Shown: positions 1-5,443 of the stretch, one piece after another | Position numbering within the stretch: position 1 is the first letter of the stretch | Layout of the letters: each line of letters begins with the position of its first letter | Source of the DNA: Pseudomonadota bacterium | GTDB lineage: Bacteria; Pseudomonadota; Alphaproteobacteria; Sphingomonadales; Sphingomonadaceae | NCBI GenBank assembly: GCA_023433305.1 | Contig: JAEZCZ010000117.1 | Location: 1-5,443 of the forward strand | Reading direction: 5' to 3' | DNA: 5,443 nt | The notes under the pieces: model-generated | Database searches by the model: none | Seen by the model: only the letters and a program-made list of their open reading frames with translations | What the model was told of the DNA's origin: nothing | Program-made: the position numbers and the translations under genes

Positions 1-420
1 GGCGGGGGCGGGGGGGGGCCGTCACAGCCGCGCGAGACGACCCGGACCTCGGTCGACGCCGCGCTGGCCGCGGCGCGCCCGCTGGCACAAGGGGATCTCG
101 TCAGCATCGGCTGGCCGAGCGATCGCAGCCTCGAGTGGACGATCCAGTTCGCAGCCGATGATATCCGCACCGAAGTGAAGGTGACGGACGCCGATGCGGT
201 CGCGACCCCGCCCGAGCCGCCGCAGCCCGAAACGCTCGCGCGCACGATGCGGCGCTGGCACGACGGCACCGACATGGGGATCGTCTGGCAGGTGGTGATC
301 TTCCTCGGCGGGATCATCCCGGCGCTGCTGTCGGTCACCGGCATCGTGATCTGGTGGCGCGCCCGCAAGGCCCGGCAGCGATCGCGGCAAGCGATTGCGA
401 TCGCCGCGGTTGCTGGCTGA
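1..420 (+). CDS. PepSY-associated transmembrane protein, C-terminal part (5' end outside window)
   Basis: The frame is open from base 1 to a TGA at 418-420, giving the last 139 residues; the start lies upstream of the window. Near the end, residues 86-94 read WHDGTDMGI and are followed by a hydrophobic helix at about 95-117 containing GGIIPALLSVTGIVIWW, then a basic tail rich in R and K. A His-Asp-Gly-Thr stretch, a helix ending in a Thr-Gly...Trp-Trp signature and a basic cytoplasmic tail are typical of the last segment of PepSY-associated TM (PepSY_TM) proteins. These inner-membrane proteins often lie beside TonB-dependent siderophore receptors, and some act as ferric-siderophore reductases. 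Which role applies here cannot be told from the C-terminus. The first seven codons give a run of glycines from a G-rich stretch, which may be a sequence-end artefact. The gene appears unrelated to the pilus operon downstream. Confidence 0.8.
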   Translation, partial: GGGGGGPSQPRETTRTSVDAALAAARPLAQGDLVSIGWPSDRSLEWTIQFAADDIRTEVKVTDADAVATPPEPPQPETLARTMRRWHDGTDMGIVWQVVIFLGGIIPALLSVTGIVIWWRARKARQRSRQAIAIAAVAG

Positions 421-425
421 GCCGC

Positions 426-455
426 GCTCCGCAGTAGGCCGCGGCGGCCGGGAGC
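426..455 (+). terminator. Weak hairpin after the PepSY gene, possible terminator
   Basis: Starting six bases after the PepSY stop codon, GCTCC (426-430) pairs with GGAGC (451-455), and inside it GGCC (437-440) pairs with GGCC (446-449) around a five-base loop, with a bulge between the two stems. No T-run follows, so this is not a standard intrinsic terminator. In DNA this GC-rich such pairings can arise by chance. Confidence 0.22.
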
Positions 456-560
456 AAAGAGCTCAGGCAGACGCGCGCCTGTCCCGAACAAGAAGGGTTA
501 CCGGTTAATGCGACAGGCAGGGCGACGATGGCGCGCAAATCACCGGACGACCTCGTTTTT

Positions 561-574
561 TTGATCGAGATCAA
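561..574. promoter_or_regulatory. Perfect FNR/FixK-type binding site upstream of the pilus operon
   Basis: The sequence TTGATCGAGATCAA is a full match to the FNR/Anr/FixK consensus TTGAT-N4-ATCAA, with every defined position correct. It lies about 136 bases before the favoured pilin start codon, in the only sizeable non-coding gap of the window, and is preceded by seven T residues (556-562). Regulators of this family sense oxygen directly or act downstream of an oxygen-sensing system. The start of transcription is not fixed: a possible -10 hexamer TATTTA lies at 604-609, which would put the dyad centre near -48, but no convincing -35 is visible. Activation or repression cannot be decided from sequence. 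Confidence 0.55.
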
Positions 575-581
575 TGGTTAA
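573..581 (-). promoter_or_regulatory. Possible CtrA half-site (TTAACCATT)
   Basis: Read on the minus strand these nine bases are TTAACCATT, matching the TTAACCAT half-site described for the alphaproteobacterial cell-cycle regulator CtrA, which commonly controls motility and surface-appendage genes. The motif shares two bases with the right arm of the FNR-like dyad. The full TTAA-N7-TTAA form is absent: on the plus strand TTAA (578-581) is followed seven bases later by TTTT. This is a motif match only. Confidence 0.28.
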
Positions 582-696
582 CGCGCAATTTTCGTGCGCT
601 CGGTATTTACCTTAAGGGGAGAGATAAGGCCTCCTACACGACCGGACTCGTAGAGCGGACTGGTAGCGCTCCCAAAATGTCGGGCGCGCGTTCGAT

Positions 697-700
697 GAGG
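697..700 (+). promoter_or_regulatory. Ribosome binding site that favours the pilin start at 710
   Basis: GAGG sits nine bases before the ATG at 710. The in-frame ATGs at 677 and 695 have no purine-rich Shine-Dalgarno sequence at a suitable distance. The 710 start also gives a conventional signal peptide. Confidence 0.5.
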
Positions 701-709
701 CCTTGTCCG

Positions 710-1252
710 ATGAAACCGATCCAACCTGCCCGCATGGTCGCCAAAGCCGGAGTTTGCGCTGGCGCGATGTGGGTTCTGCTGACACCGGCAGCGCAGGCGG
801 CCACCCAGACGGGGACTTTCGAAGTTCGCGTCCAAATCACAGCGACTTGTGCGGTGACGGCCGGTGCGGGCTCCAACATCGACTTCGACAGCGTTCCGTC
901 GACGGCGAGCGGGGCGAGCTTGGAGAAGAGCAGCACCATCTCGGTGAACTGCACAAAGGGCACTCCATACTACATCGGGCTTAAACCTTCGGCCGGTTCG
1001 GGTTTGGACAGCGGACTCGGGGAAATGACCTCCGGAGGGAGCAACCCACCCATTCCTTATCAACTCAGGCAGCAACCTGGAGCCGCCGGCGATATCTGGG
1101 GCAACACTGCGACGACGACGTCTGCCGGCAATGGCAAGTCGGATACCGGCGATGGGACTGACCAGCACCACACCGTTTATGCGACTCTGGACAGCGCGAA
1201 TTTTGCTGCGGGTACCTATACCGACACGGTGACCGTCACCGTCAATTACTGA
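710..1252 (+). CDS. Spore coat protein U (SCPU) domain pilin, probable major subunit of an archaic chaperone-usher pilus
   Basis: The product is 180 residues. A Sec signal peptide with basic residues (K2, R8, K12) and a hydrophobic core ends at AAQA-A, with cleavage expected after residue 30. The mature N-terminus (ATQTGTFEVRVQITAT, residues 31-46) alternates polar and hydrophobic side chains and is the likely donor strand that completes the neighbouring subunit's fold. The SCPU domain follows, with a cysteine pair at 47 and 81 likely to form a disulfide, the segment FDSVPSTASG near 59-68, and a C-terminal strand ending TYTDTVTVTVNY that fits the edge strand held by the chaperone. In Csu-type pili such single-domain subunits polymerise into the rod. 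This is the only single-domain pilin here, so it is probably the main subunit. An alternative in-frame ATG at 677 would add 11 residues but lacks a ribosome binding site. It is the first gene of the operon; the chaperone gene starts seven bases after its stop. Confidence 0.9.
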   Translation: MKPIQPARMVAKAGVCAGAMWVLLTPAAQAATQTGTFEVRVQITATCAVTAGAGSNIDFDSVPSTASGASLEKSSTISVNCTKGTPYYIGLKPSAGSGLDSGLGEMTSGGSNPPIPYQLRQQPGAAGDIWGNTATTTSAGNGKSDTGDGTDQHHTVYATLDSANFAAGTYTDTVTVTVNY

Positions 1253-1255
1253 GGC
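1222..1255 (+). repeat. Copy 1 of a 34-base direct repeat covering a pilin 3' end
   Basis: These 34 bases match 5267-5300 with three mismatches, all synonymous third-position changes (GTC/GTG, ACC/ACG, AAT/AAC). The match encodes DTVTVTVNY and continues through the TGA stop and three bases beyond it. Confidence 0.75.
1251..1254 (+). promoter_or_regulatory. Chaperone ribosome binding site embedded in the pilin stop codon
   Basis: GAGG begins inside the TGA stop of the pilin gene and lies five bases before the chaperone ATG at 1260. Ribosomes finishing the pilin are therefore placed directly at the chaperone start, which implies translational coupling. Confidence 0.6.
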
Positions 1256-1259
1256 GGTC

Positions 1260-2006
1260 ATGACGGCTTGGTTAAGAAAACGCCTTGCGGCGACGCTAGC
1301 GGGCTTGCCGCTGATAGCGGCGACTCCCGCAACCGCAGGCGGGCTGCAGGTTTCGCCGGTCTCGGTGACGCTCACCGCCAGGGAAAGCGCGGACGGGCTG
1401 ACGCTCAGTAACGTGAGTGTCGCCACCGTCCATGCGCAAGTGCGCGTTTACCGCTGGCGGCAAGGCGCCGAAGGCGACGTTCTGGAGCCTTCGGCGGGCC
1501 TTGCGATCAGTCCGCCAATGGTCGCGCTCGAACCGGGCGGTAGCCAGCTCGTTCGCGTGATACGCACTGGCCCCGCCCCCGCCACGGGAGCTGCCGAGGA
1601 CTCCTATCGGATCGTCGTGGACGAGCTGCCGCTCGCCGATGCGAACGCGGGCGGCGGGCTGGCGTTCGTGTTCCGCTATTCGCTTCCGGCCTTTGTCGAA
1701 CCTGCAGGGACCGAACCCCGGCCCGAACTCGAATGGAACCTCACCGACGTCGACGGCACGATCGCGCTGACGGTCCGCAACAGCGGGCGAAAGCATGCGC
1801 AGGTGGCGGACGTGGCGGTGCGCTGGTCCGACGGCGAGCGGACCGAACTCGCACCGGGCCTGCTCGGCTACGCGCTTCCGGGAAGCTCGATCACCTGGGG
1901 CACTGCCGTACCCTGGCGGCGGGGAGCATCGATCGGCTCTCTCGAAGTGAGGATAAATGGGCAAGAGGCGCAGCCGGATCTGCTCCTGGCCGCTGCTCCT
2001 CGCTGA
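1260..2006 (+). CDS. Periplasmic fimbrial chaperone (PapD-like family, archaic Csu type)
   Basis: The 248-residue product is of normal length for the family. A signal peptide (basic MTAWLRKR, then a hydrophobic core) is probably cleaved after TPATA at residue 26. The first immunoglobulin-like domain carries the family signature PPMVALEPGGSQLVRVIR (85-102) and SYRIVVDELPL (115-125), matching the usual P-x(4)-L-x-P-G-x-x-Q-x-x-R and YR-x(4)-E-x-P patterns. The F1-G1 loop between E122 and L134 is short, unlike the long loop of the FGL chaperones. The G1 strand FVFRYSLPAFVEP (136-148) would supply the alternating hydrophobic residues that cap each pilin. The second domain runs from about 155 to 240. 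By rough alignment, neither Arg8 nor Lys112 of PapD has an obvious counterpart (VSPVSV at 31-36, YSLP at 140-143). Its role is to fold SCPU subunits and deliver them to the usher. Its last 50 bases overlap the usher gene in another frame. Confidence 0.93.
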   Translation: MTAWLRKRLAATLAGLPLIAATPATAGGLQVSPVSVTLTARESADGLTLSNVSVATVHAQVRVYRWRQGAEGDVLEPSAGLAISPPMVALEPGGSQLVRVIRTGPAPATGAAEDSYRIVVDELPLADANAGGGLAFVFRYSLPAFVEPAGTEPRPELEWNLTDVDGTIALTVRNSGRKHAQVADVAVRWSDGERTELAPGLLGYALPGSSITWGTAVPWRRGASIGSLEVRINGQEAQPDLLLAAAPR

Positions 2007-4350
2007 AACCGCCATCGCGGCGTACCCGCTTGCGGCACGAGCAGAGGAAACAGCAGGGAACGCGGTTCAACTGGCAGCCTACGTGCGGCCGGCGGAGCTG
2101 CCGCGCTTGGCGAACGTCTCCGAGATGCCGCTCTATCTCGAGACCAGCGTGAACGGGCGCGCCTGGGGCGTGACAGGCTTCACGCTGCGCGGGCAGGAGA
2201 TCTGGACCACGCGTGACACGCTGAACCGGATCGGTCTGGCGCTCGCCGGCGACAGGCCCGACGCGGTTCGCCTCTCCGACATAGCCGCTCTCGAGTTCGC
2301 CTACGACGAGCCCCGGCAGAAACTTGCCATCACAGTTCCGATCGCCTTGTTGACCCAGGAGACGAGCCGGGTCGGACGGCAAGTGCGGACCACATCGACG
2401 CCGTCGAGCGGGACCGGGCTGGTTTACAATTACAACCTGTTCGGCGGGGTTTCCGGCAAGACACGGACCGCCAGCGCGTTTTCCGAACTGCGCGCATTCA
2501 GCCCACTCGGAGTGCTCAGCAGCACGTTCCTGACGCAGGCGATCGGCGACAGCGGCGACTGGTCGATCGGGACGGTTCGGCTGGATTCGAGCGTGAGCGC
2601 ATCGTTTCCCGATCACCTCTTCACCGTAACTGCGGGCGATTCGATCTCCGCAGCGACACCGTGGGCACGCGCCACGCGCTTCGGCGGGCTCCAGGTCGGC
2701 AGCAATTTCGCGTTGCGGCCGTACGAGGTGACCACGCCACTGACCCGATTCTTCGGTGAAGCGGCGCTTCCATCGACCGTGGAGCTTTATGTGGACGGGC
2801 TCCGCCGGGTTACAGGAGAAGTACCTCCTGGCCAATTTCAGATCGAAACGCCGGCTGGGACGAGCGGCGCCGGTACCGGGCAGGTCGTCGTCACGGACGC
2901 GCTGGGCCAGGTCAGCACGCTGTCGTTCGACCTCTATCATTCGCCGATCCTGTTGCGGCCCGGGTTGGCCGACTGGTCGGCCGAGGCCGGATTTCTACGG
3001 CGCGAATACGGCATCCGCTCGTTCGCTTATGCCGCGGATCCGTTTGTGAGCGGCACGCTGCGGCGGGGTGTTACCGATCGTCTCACGCTCGAGGGGCACG
3101 CCCAAGCCACCGGAGAGCTGGTCCAAGGCGGACTGGGCGCGGTCTGGCGGGCAGGCCAGCTCGGCGTGGTTTCGGGTTCGCTATCGGCCAGTAGCGGCCC
3201 GGATGGCACCGGCACGCGCTATTCTTTCGGTTACAACTGGTCCGACCGCCGATCGAGCGTTTCGATAAACTATGCCGGGGCCTCCACTGGCTTTGGCGAC
3301 CTTGCTTCGCTCGAAGGCTCGCCGTTGCCGCGGCGTTCGATTTCGGCGCAGGCCAGCCACAGCCACCGCTCGCTGGGTACCTTCGGGCTCGGCTACGTCG
3401 ATCTCGGTTACGGCGACCGCGAGCGTTCGCAATATCTCAGCGCCTACTGGTTCAAGTCGCTCGGGAGGAACATCAGCCTCAACGTCCAGGCCACGCAAGA
3501 CCTGCTGGACTCGCGCAATCGCAGCATATTTGCGACTGTGAACGTGCGCCTCGCGGACGGCACCTTGGTCAACGCATCGCTACAACGTGATCGTTACGCG
3601 ACCCTTGGCAGCATCGACGCTGCTCGGTCGATGCCGGAGGCTGGCGGGCTGGGCTGGCGCGCGCAGCTTCAGCGTGCGGGAGACCGAATGAGCGGGGCCG
3701 GCGAGCTTCAGTTCCTCGGTGATCATGGCCGGCTCTTCGCGGGCGGGCGCGTGGCGGGTGGCCGCCTCAACGCATACGCGGGGGCATCCGGCGCCCTGAT
3801 CGTCATGGACGGAGCGGTCTTCGTGTCGCGCGAAGTGCAGGACGGTTTCGCGGTGATCAGCACGAGCGGGATCGCCGGCGTTCCGGTGACTTTGCGCAAC
3901 AACGTCGTCGGCACCACGAATGCCGACGGGAAGCTGCTGGTCAGCGGCCTCAACGCTTACGAGGATAACGCGATCGGCATCGACGCACTCGCGCTGCCTG
4001 CCGACATTCGCGTGGGCGAAGTCGAAACGGTCGTCGCGCCGACCGACCGGGCGGGGGTGATCGTCGGGTTCGAGCTTGCCAAAGTGCGCGCCGCGACGCT
4101 GATCCTGGTCGACGCTGCGGGCGAACCGCTTCCCGTCGGGAGCCTGGTGTCCGTGCGCGGAGCCGAGGGCAGCCCGGCCATGGTCGGCTTCGACGGGGAA
4201 GCCTACCTCGAGGCGCTCGAGGACCGAAACGTGCTCGACGTCAAGACGGCCGGAACCGATTGCGTTGCCGTTTTCGATTATCCGCGCTCGGGGGACGTTC
4301 TGCCGCGGATCGGCCCGGTCAGTTGCTTGCCCACGGGGATGGAATCATGA
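1957..4350 (+). CDS. Outer-membrane fimbrial usher (PapC/FimD family, archaic CsuD-like)
   Basis: The 797-residue product forms the outer-membrane pore and assembly platform of the pilus. A signal peptide (MGKRRSR, then a hydrophobic stretch) ends near LAARA at residue 29. The N-terminal periplasmic domain, which binds chaperone-subunit complexes, covers about 48-145 and includes PLYLETSVNGR and WTTRDTLNRIGL. The beta-barrel begins near YNYNLFGG and is interrupted by the plug domain at about 272-327 (PSTVELYVDGLRR ... DALGQVSTLSFDLYHSP), the most recognisable usher signature. The rest of the barrel extends to about 630. Two C-terminal domains follow: VPVTLRNNVVGTTNADGKLL at 642-661 marks the first, and 712-785 the second. 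Cysteines 769 and 790 in the last domain may form a disulfide. The start is supported by GAGGA at 1949-1953, three bases before ATG, and by the signal peptide, although it lies inside the chaperone gene. The stop overlaps the next start as ATGA. Confidence 0.95.
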   Translation: MGKRRSRICSWPLLLAETAIAAYPLAARAEETAGNAVQLAAYVRPAELPRLANVSEMPLYLETSVNGRAWGVTGFTLRGQEIWTTRDTLNRIGLALAGDRPDAVRLSDIAALEFAYDEPRQKLAITVPIALLTQETSRVGRQVRTTSTPSSGTGLVYNYNLFGGVSGKTRTASAFSELRAFSPLGVLSSTFLTQAIGDSGDWSIGTVRLDSSVSASFPDHLFTVTAGDSISAATPWARATRFGGLQVGSNFALRPYEVTTPLTRFFGEAALPSTVELYVDGLRRVTGEVPPGQFQIETPAGTSGAGTGQVVVTDALGQVSTLSFDLYHSPILLRPGLADWSAEAGFLRREYGIRSFAYAADPFVSGTLRRGVTDRLTLEGHAQATGELVQGGLGAVWRAGQLGVVSGSLSASSGPDGTGTRYSFGYNWSDRRSSVSINYAGASTGFGDLASLEGSPLPRRSISAQASHSHRSLGTFGLGYVDLGYGDRERSQYLSAYWFKSLGRNISLNVQATQDLLDSRNRSIFATVNVRLADGTLVNASLQRDRYATLGSIDAARSMPEAGGLGWRAQLQRAGDRMSGAGELQFLGDHGRLFAGGRVAGGRLNAYAGASGALIVMDGAVFVSREVQDGFAVISTSGIAGVPVTLRNNVVGTTNADGKLLVSGLNAYEDNAIGIDALALPADIRVGEVETVVAPTDRAGVIVGFELAKVRAATLILVDAAGEPLPVGSLVSVRGAEGSPAMVGFDGEAYLEALEDRNVLDVKTAGTDCVAVFDYPRSGDVLPRIGPVSCLPTGMES

Positions 4351-5297
4351 CCACAGCCCATCGACCGGTCTTGCTGGGGCTGGTGTCCGCCTTCCTGCTG
4401 GCGATACTGCTGTGGCCTTCGAGCGCCCAGGCGAACGTCGGCTGCAACGGCACGGCCAACATCTCGTTCGGCACTTCGCAAACAGCGACCGGGACGGTCA
4501 ATTACACCTGCAACAACTATGGTGGGGCTGCCGTGAGTCTCACGCTCTGCTCGTTGCGCGGACCGGCGAGCTATCCGGGTACCGAGGCCCAACCGGCGAT
4601 GGCGAATGGCGGCTCGCTCCTCAACTTCAACCTCTACACCACCGCCGCGAGGACGCAGGTCTGGAACACGACAACGCCGATCTCCACTGGCACGATCTCG
4701 ATACCAGCGGGTGGCGTACGGACCGGGTCGATACCGTTCTACGGGTATATTCCTGGCGGCCAGACCGCGCCGCCGGGGACCTACCAGACCTGGTTTCACA
4801 ACACGGTCATTGGGTTTGTTGCTGGCGGGACCTGCCAGACCAATTACTCGAACTGGTCGGGTGTCCAGATTTCTCTCACCGCCTCGGCCACCGTCGTCGA
4901 CGCCTGCACACTTACGGGGGGGCCGGCCTCGAACGTCAATTTTGGTGCCGTTCCAAGCACCGCGACGAACCACTCCGCCAGCAACCAGATTTCCGTGACC
5001 TGTCCGAACGGGACTGCCTATTATGTCGGCCTCCGGCCATCGAACGGCAGCACAAGCGGTGCAGGCGTGATGTCGGGGACCGGCGGTAACGCGGCGAAAG
5101 TGCCCTATCAATTGAGATCGGGCAGCGCGGCCGGACCGGTCTGGGGCGATACCGCCACCTCGACAAGCGTCGGCAATGGAGTGAGCGGAACCGGGAACGG
5201 CGCGTCACGATCAATTTCGGTCTATGCTACTTTGCCCGGGGCAAACTTCCCCGCCGACGCTTACAGCGACACGGTGACCGTGACGGTCAACTACTGA
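4347..5297 (+). CDS. Two-domain SCPU protein, probable pilus tip subunit/adhesin (CsuE-like)
   Basis: I chose the ATG at 4347 (316 residues) over an upstream ATG at 4260. It forms an ATGA overlap with the usher stop and begins a clean signal peptide (MTTAHRP, a long Leu-rich core, cleavage after SSAQA at residue 29). Domain 1 (about 30-178) has cysteines at 33, 55, 68 and 163 and the SCPU-like segment FYGYIPGGQTAPPGTY (131-146). Domain 2 (about 180-316) closely resembles the first pilin of the operon: cysteines at 187 and 219, FGAVPSTATN, WGDTATSTSVGNG and a terminal YSDTVTVTVNY. The mature protein has only three residues (NVG) before its first cysteine, so it lacks the N-terminal donor strand seen in the pilin. 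A subunit that cannot donate a strand must sit at the distal end, as CsuE does in Acinetobacter. Domain 1 is then the surface-binding domain. The ligand cannot be inferred. Confidence 0.9.
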   Translation: MTTAHRPVLLGLVSAFLLAILLWPSSAQANVGCNGTANISFGTSQTATGTVNYTCNNYGGAAVSLTLCSLRGPASYPGTEAQPAMANGGSLLNFNLYTTAARTQVWNTTTPISTGTISIPAGGVRTGSIPFYGYIPGGQTAPPGTYQTWFHNTVIGFVAGGTCQTNYSNWSGVQISLTASATVVDACTLTGGPASNVNFGAVPSTATNHSASNQISVTCPNGTAYYVGLRPSNGSTSGAGVMSGTGGNAAKVPYQLRSGSAAGPVWGDTATSTSVGNGVSGTGNGASRSISVYATLPGANFPADAYSDTVTVTVNY

Positions 5298-5300
5298 GGC
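5267..5300 (+). repeat. Copy 2 of the 34-base direct repeat covering the tip-subunit 3' end
   Basis: This is the partner of 1222-1255, with three synonymous mismatches. It spans the last codons, the stop and GGC after it, and marks the shared origin of the two SCPU domains. Confidence 0.75.
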
Positions 5301-5443
5301 TCGACGGACCAAGGCGGCCACCGCGCGTCTGCAACTCTCTGTGCCGTTTGAAGCAAGCTCCTGGGACGGCGGGCAGCGCATAACGCGATCGGCTTGAGGG
5401 ATTCCGATGCGATGGCGAGGATGATGGATCTGTGCCTTGTGCG
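5298..5443. other. Downstream flank with no supportable gene
   Basis: No hairpin followed by a T-run is visible after the tip gene. An ATG at 5412, 11 bases after GAGGG (5396-5400), opens a frame reading MARMMDLCLVR that runs off the window. It could be the start of a further gene, but ten or so codons are too few to judge. A nearby ATG at 5407 meets a stop after five codons. Minus-strand frames are also open here, as is usual at this GC content. Confidence 0.3.

Noticed and set aside
528..581. Small ORF reading MARKSPDDLVFLIEING in the gap upstream of the pilin
   Set aside because: It has only 17 codons, no clear ribosome binding site, and overlaps the regulatory motifs. Nothing separates it from chance.
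583..599. Inverted repeat GCGCA...TGCGC downstream of the FNR-like dyad
   Set aside because: The five-base arms are made mostly of G and C in GC-rich DNA, so they are too likely by chance to call an operator.
610..617. Palindrome CCTTAAGG before the pilin gene
   Set aside because: A single eight-base palindrome with no known regulator match and no second copy nearby.
421..676. Search for tRNA, CRISPR or mobile-element ends in the intergenic gap
   Set aside because: No cloverleaf, regular repeat array or terminal inverted repeat was seen.
578..1426. Long minus-strand open frame opposite the pilin and the chaperone 5' end
   Set aside because: Its product is Arg- and Ala-rich without recognisable domains. 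It is antisense to two clearly identified genes and reflects GC-rich third positions.
1891..2940. 349-codon minus-strand open frame opposite the usher
   Set aside because: The plus strand carries an unmistakable usher, and the antisense product is low-complexity and Arg-rich with no family signature.
4260..4346. Upstream extension of the tip subunit from an ATG at 4260
   Set aside because: It would put 29 charged residues before a complete signal peptide and overlap the usher by 91 bases. The ATGA start at 4347 explains the data better.

Overview
The window looks like chromosomal DNA from a GC-rich alphaproteobacterium. A sphingomonad or Erythrobacter-type organism is my best guess, judging from the base composition, the style of the proteins and a PepSY membrane gene beside a spore-coat-U pilus locus. 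No taxonomic marker gene is present, so this placement is an inference.

Layout. Bases 1-420 carry the 3' end of a PepSY-associated membrane protein gene, cut by the window edge. Bases 421-709 are a non-coding gap with a weak hairpin after the PepSY gene, a perfect FNR/FixK-type dyad (TTGAT-N4-ATCAA, 561-574) and an abutting TTAACCATT motif resembling a CtrA half-site (573-581, minus strand). From 710 to 5297 four genes run in one direction with almost no space between them: a single-domain spore-coat-U (SCPU) pilin, a periplasmic pilus chaperone, an outer-membrane usher and a two-domain SCPU tip subunit. The junctions are a 7-base gap, a 50-base overlap and an ATGA overlap, so this is very probably one translationally coupled operon. 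The last 146 bases contain no gene I can support.

How the genes work together. This is a complete minimal chaperone-usher pathway of the archaic (Csu-like, sigma) class. The pilin and tip subunits would enter the periplasm by Sec. The chaperone would fold and cap them, and the usher would exchange chaperone for the next subunit's N-terminal donor strand while extruding the fibre. The mature pilin has about 16 residues before its first cysteine that can serve as the donor strand. The mature two-domain protein has only three, as expected for a subunit that sits at the tip and donates to nobody. The most notable signal outside the genes is the perfect FNR/FixK dyad upstream of the operon, which suggests that pilus production may respond to oxygen.
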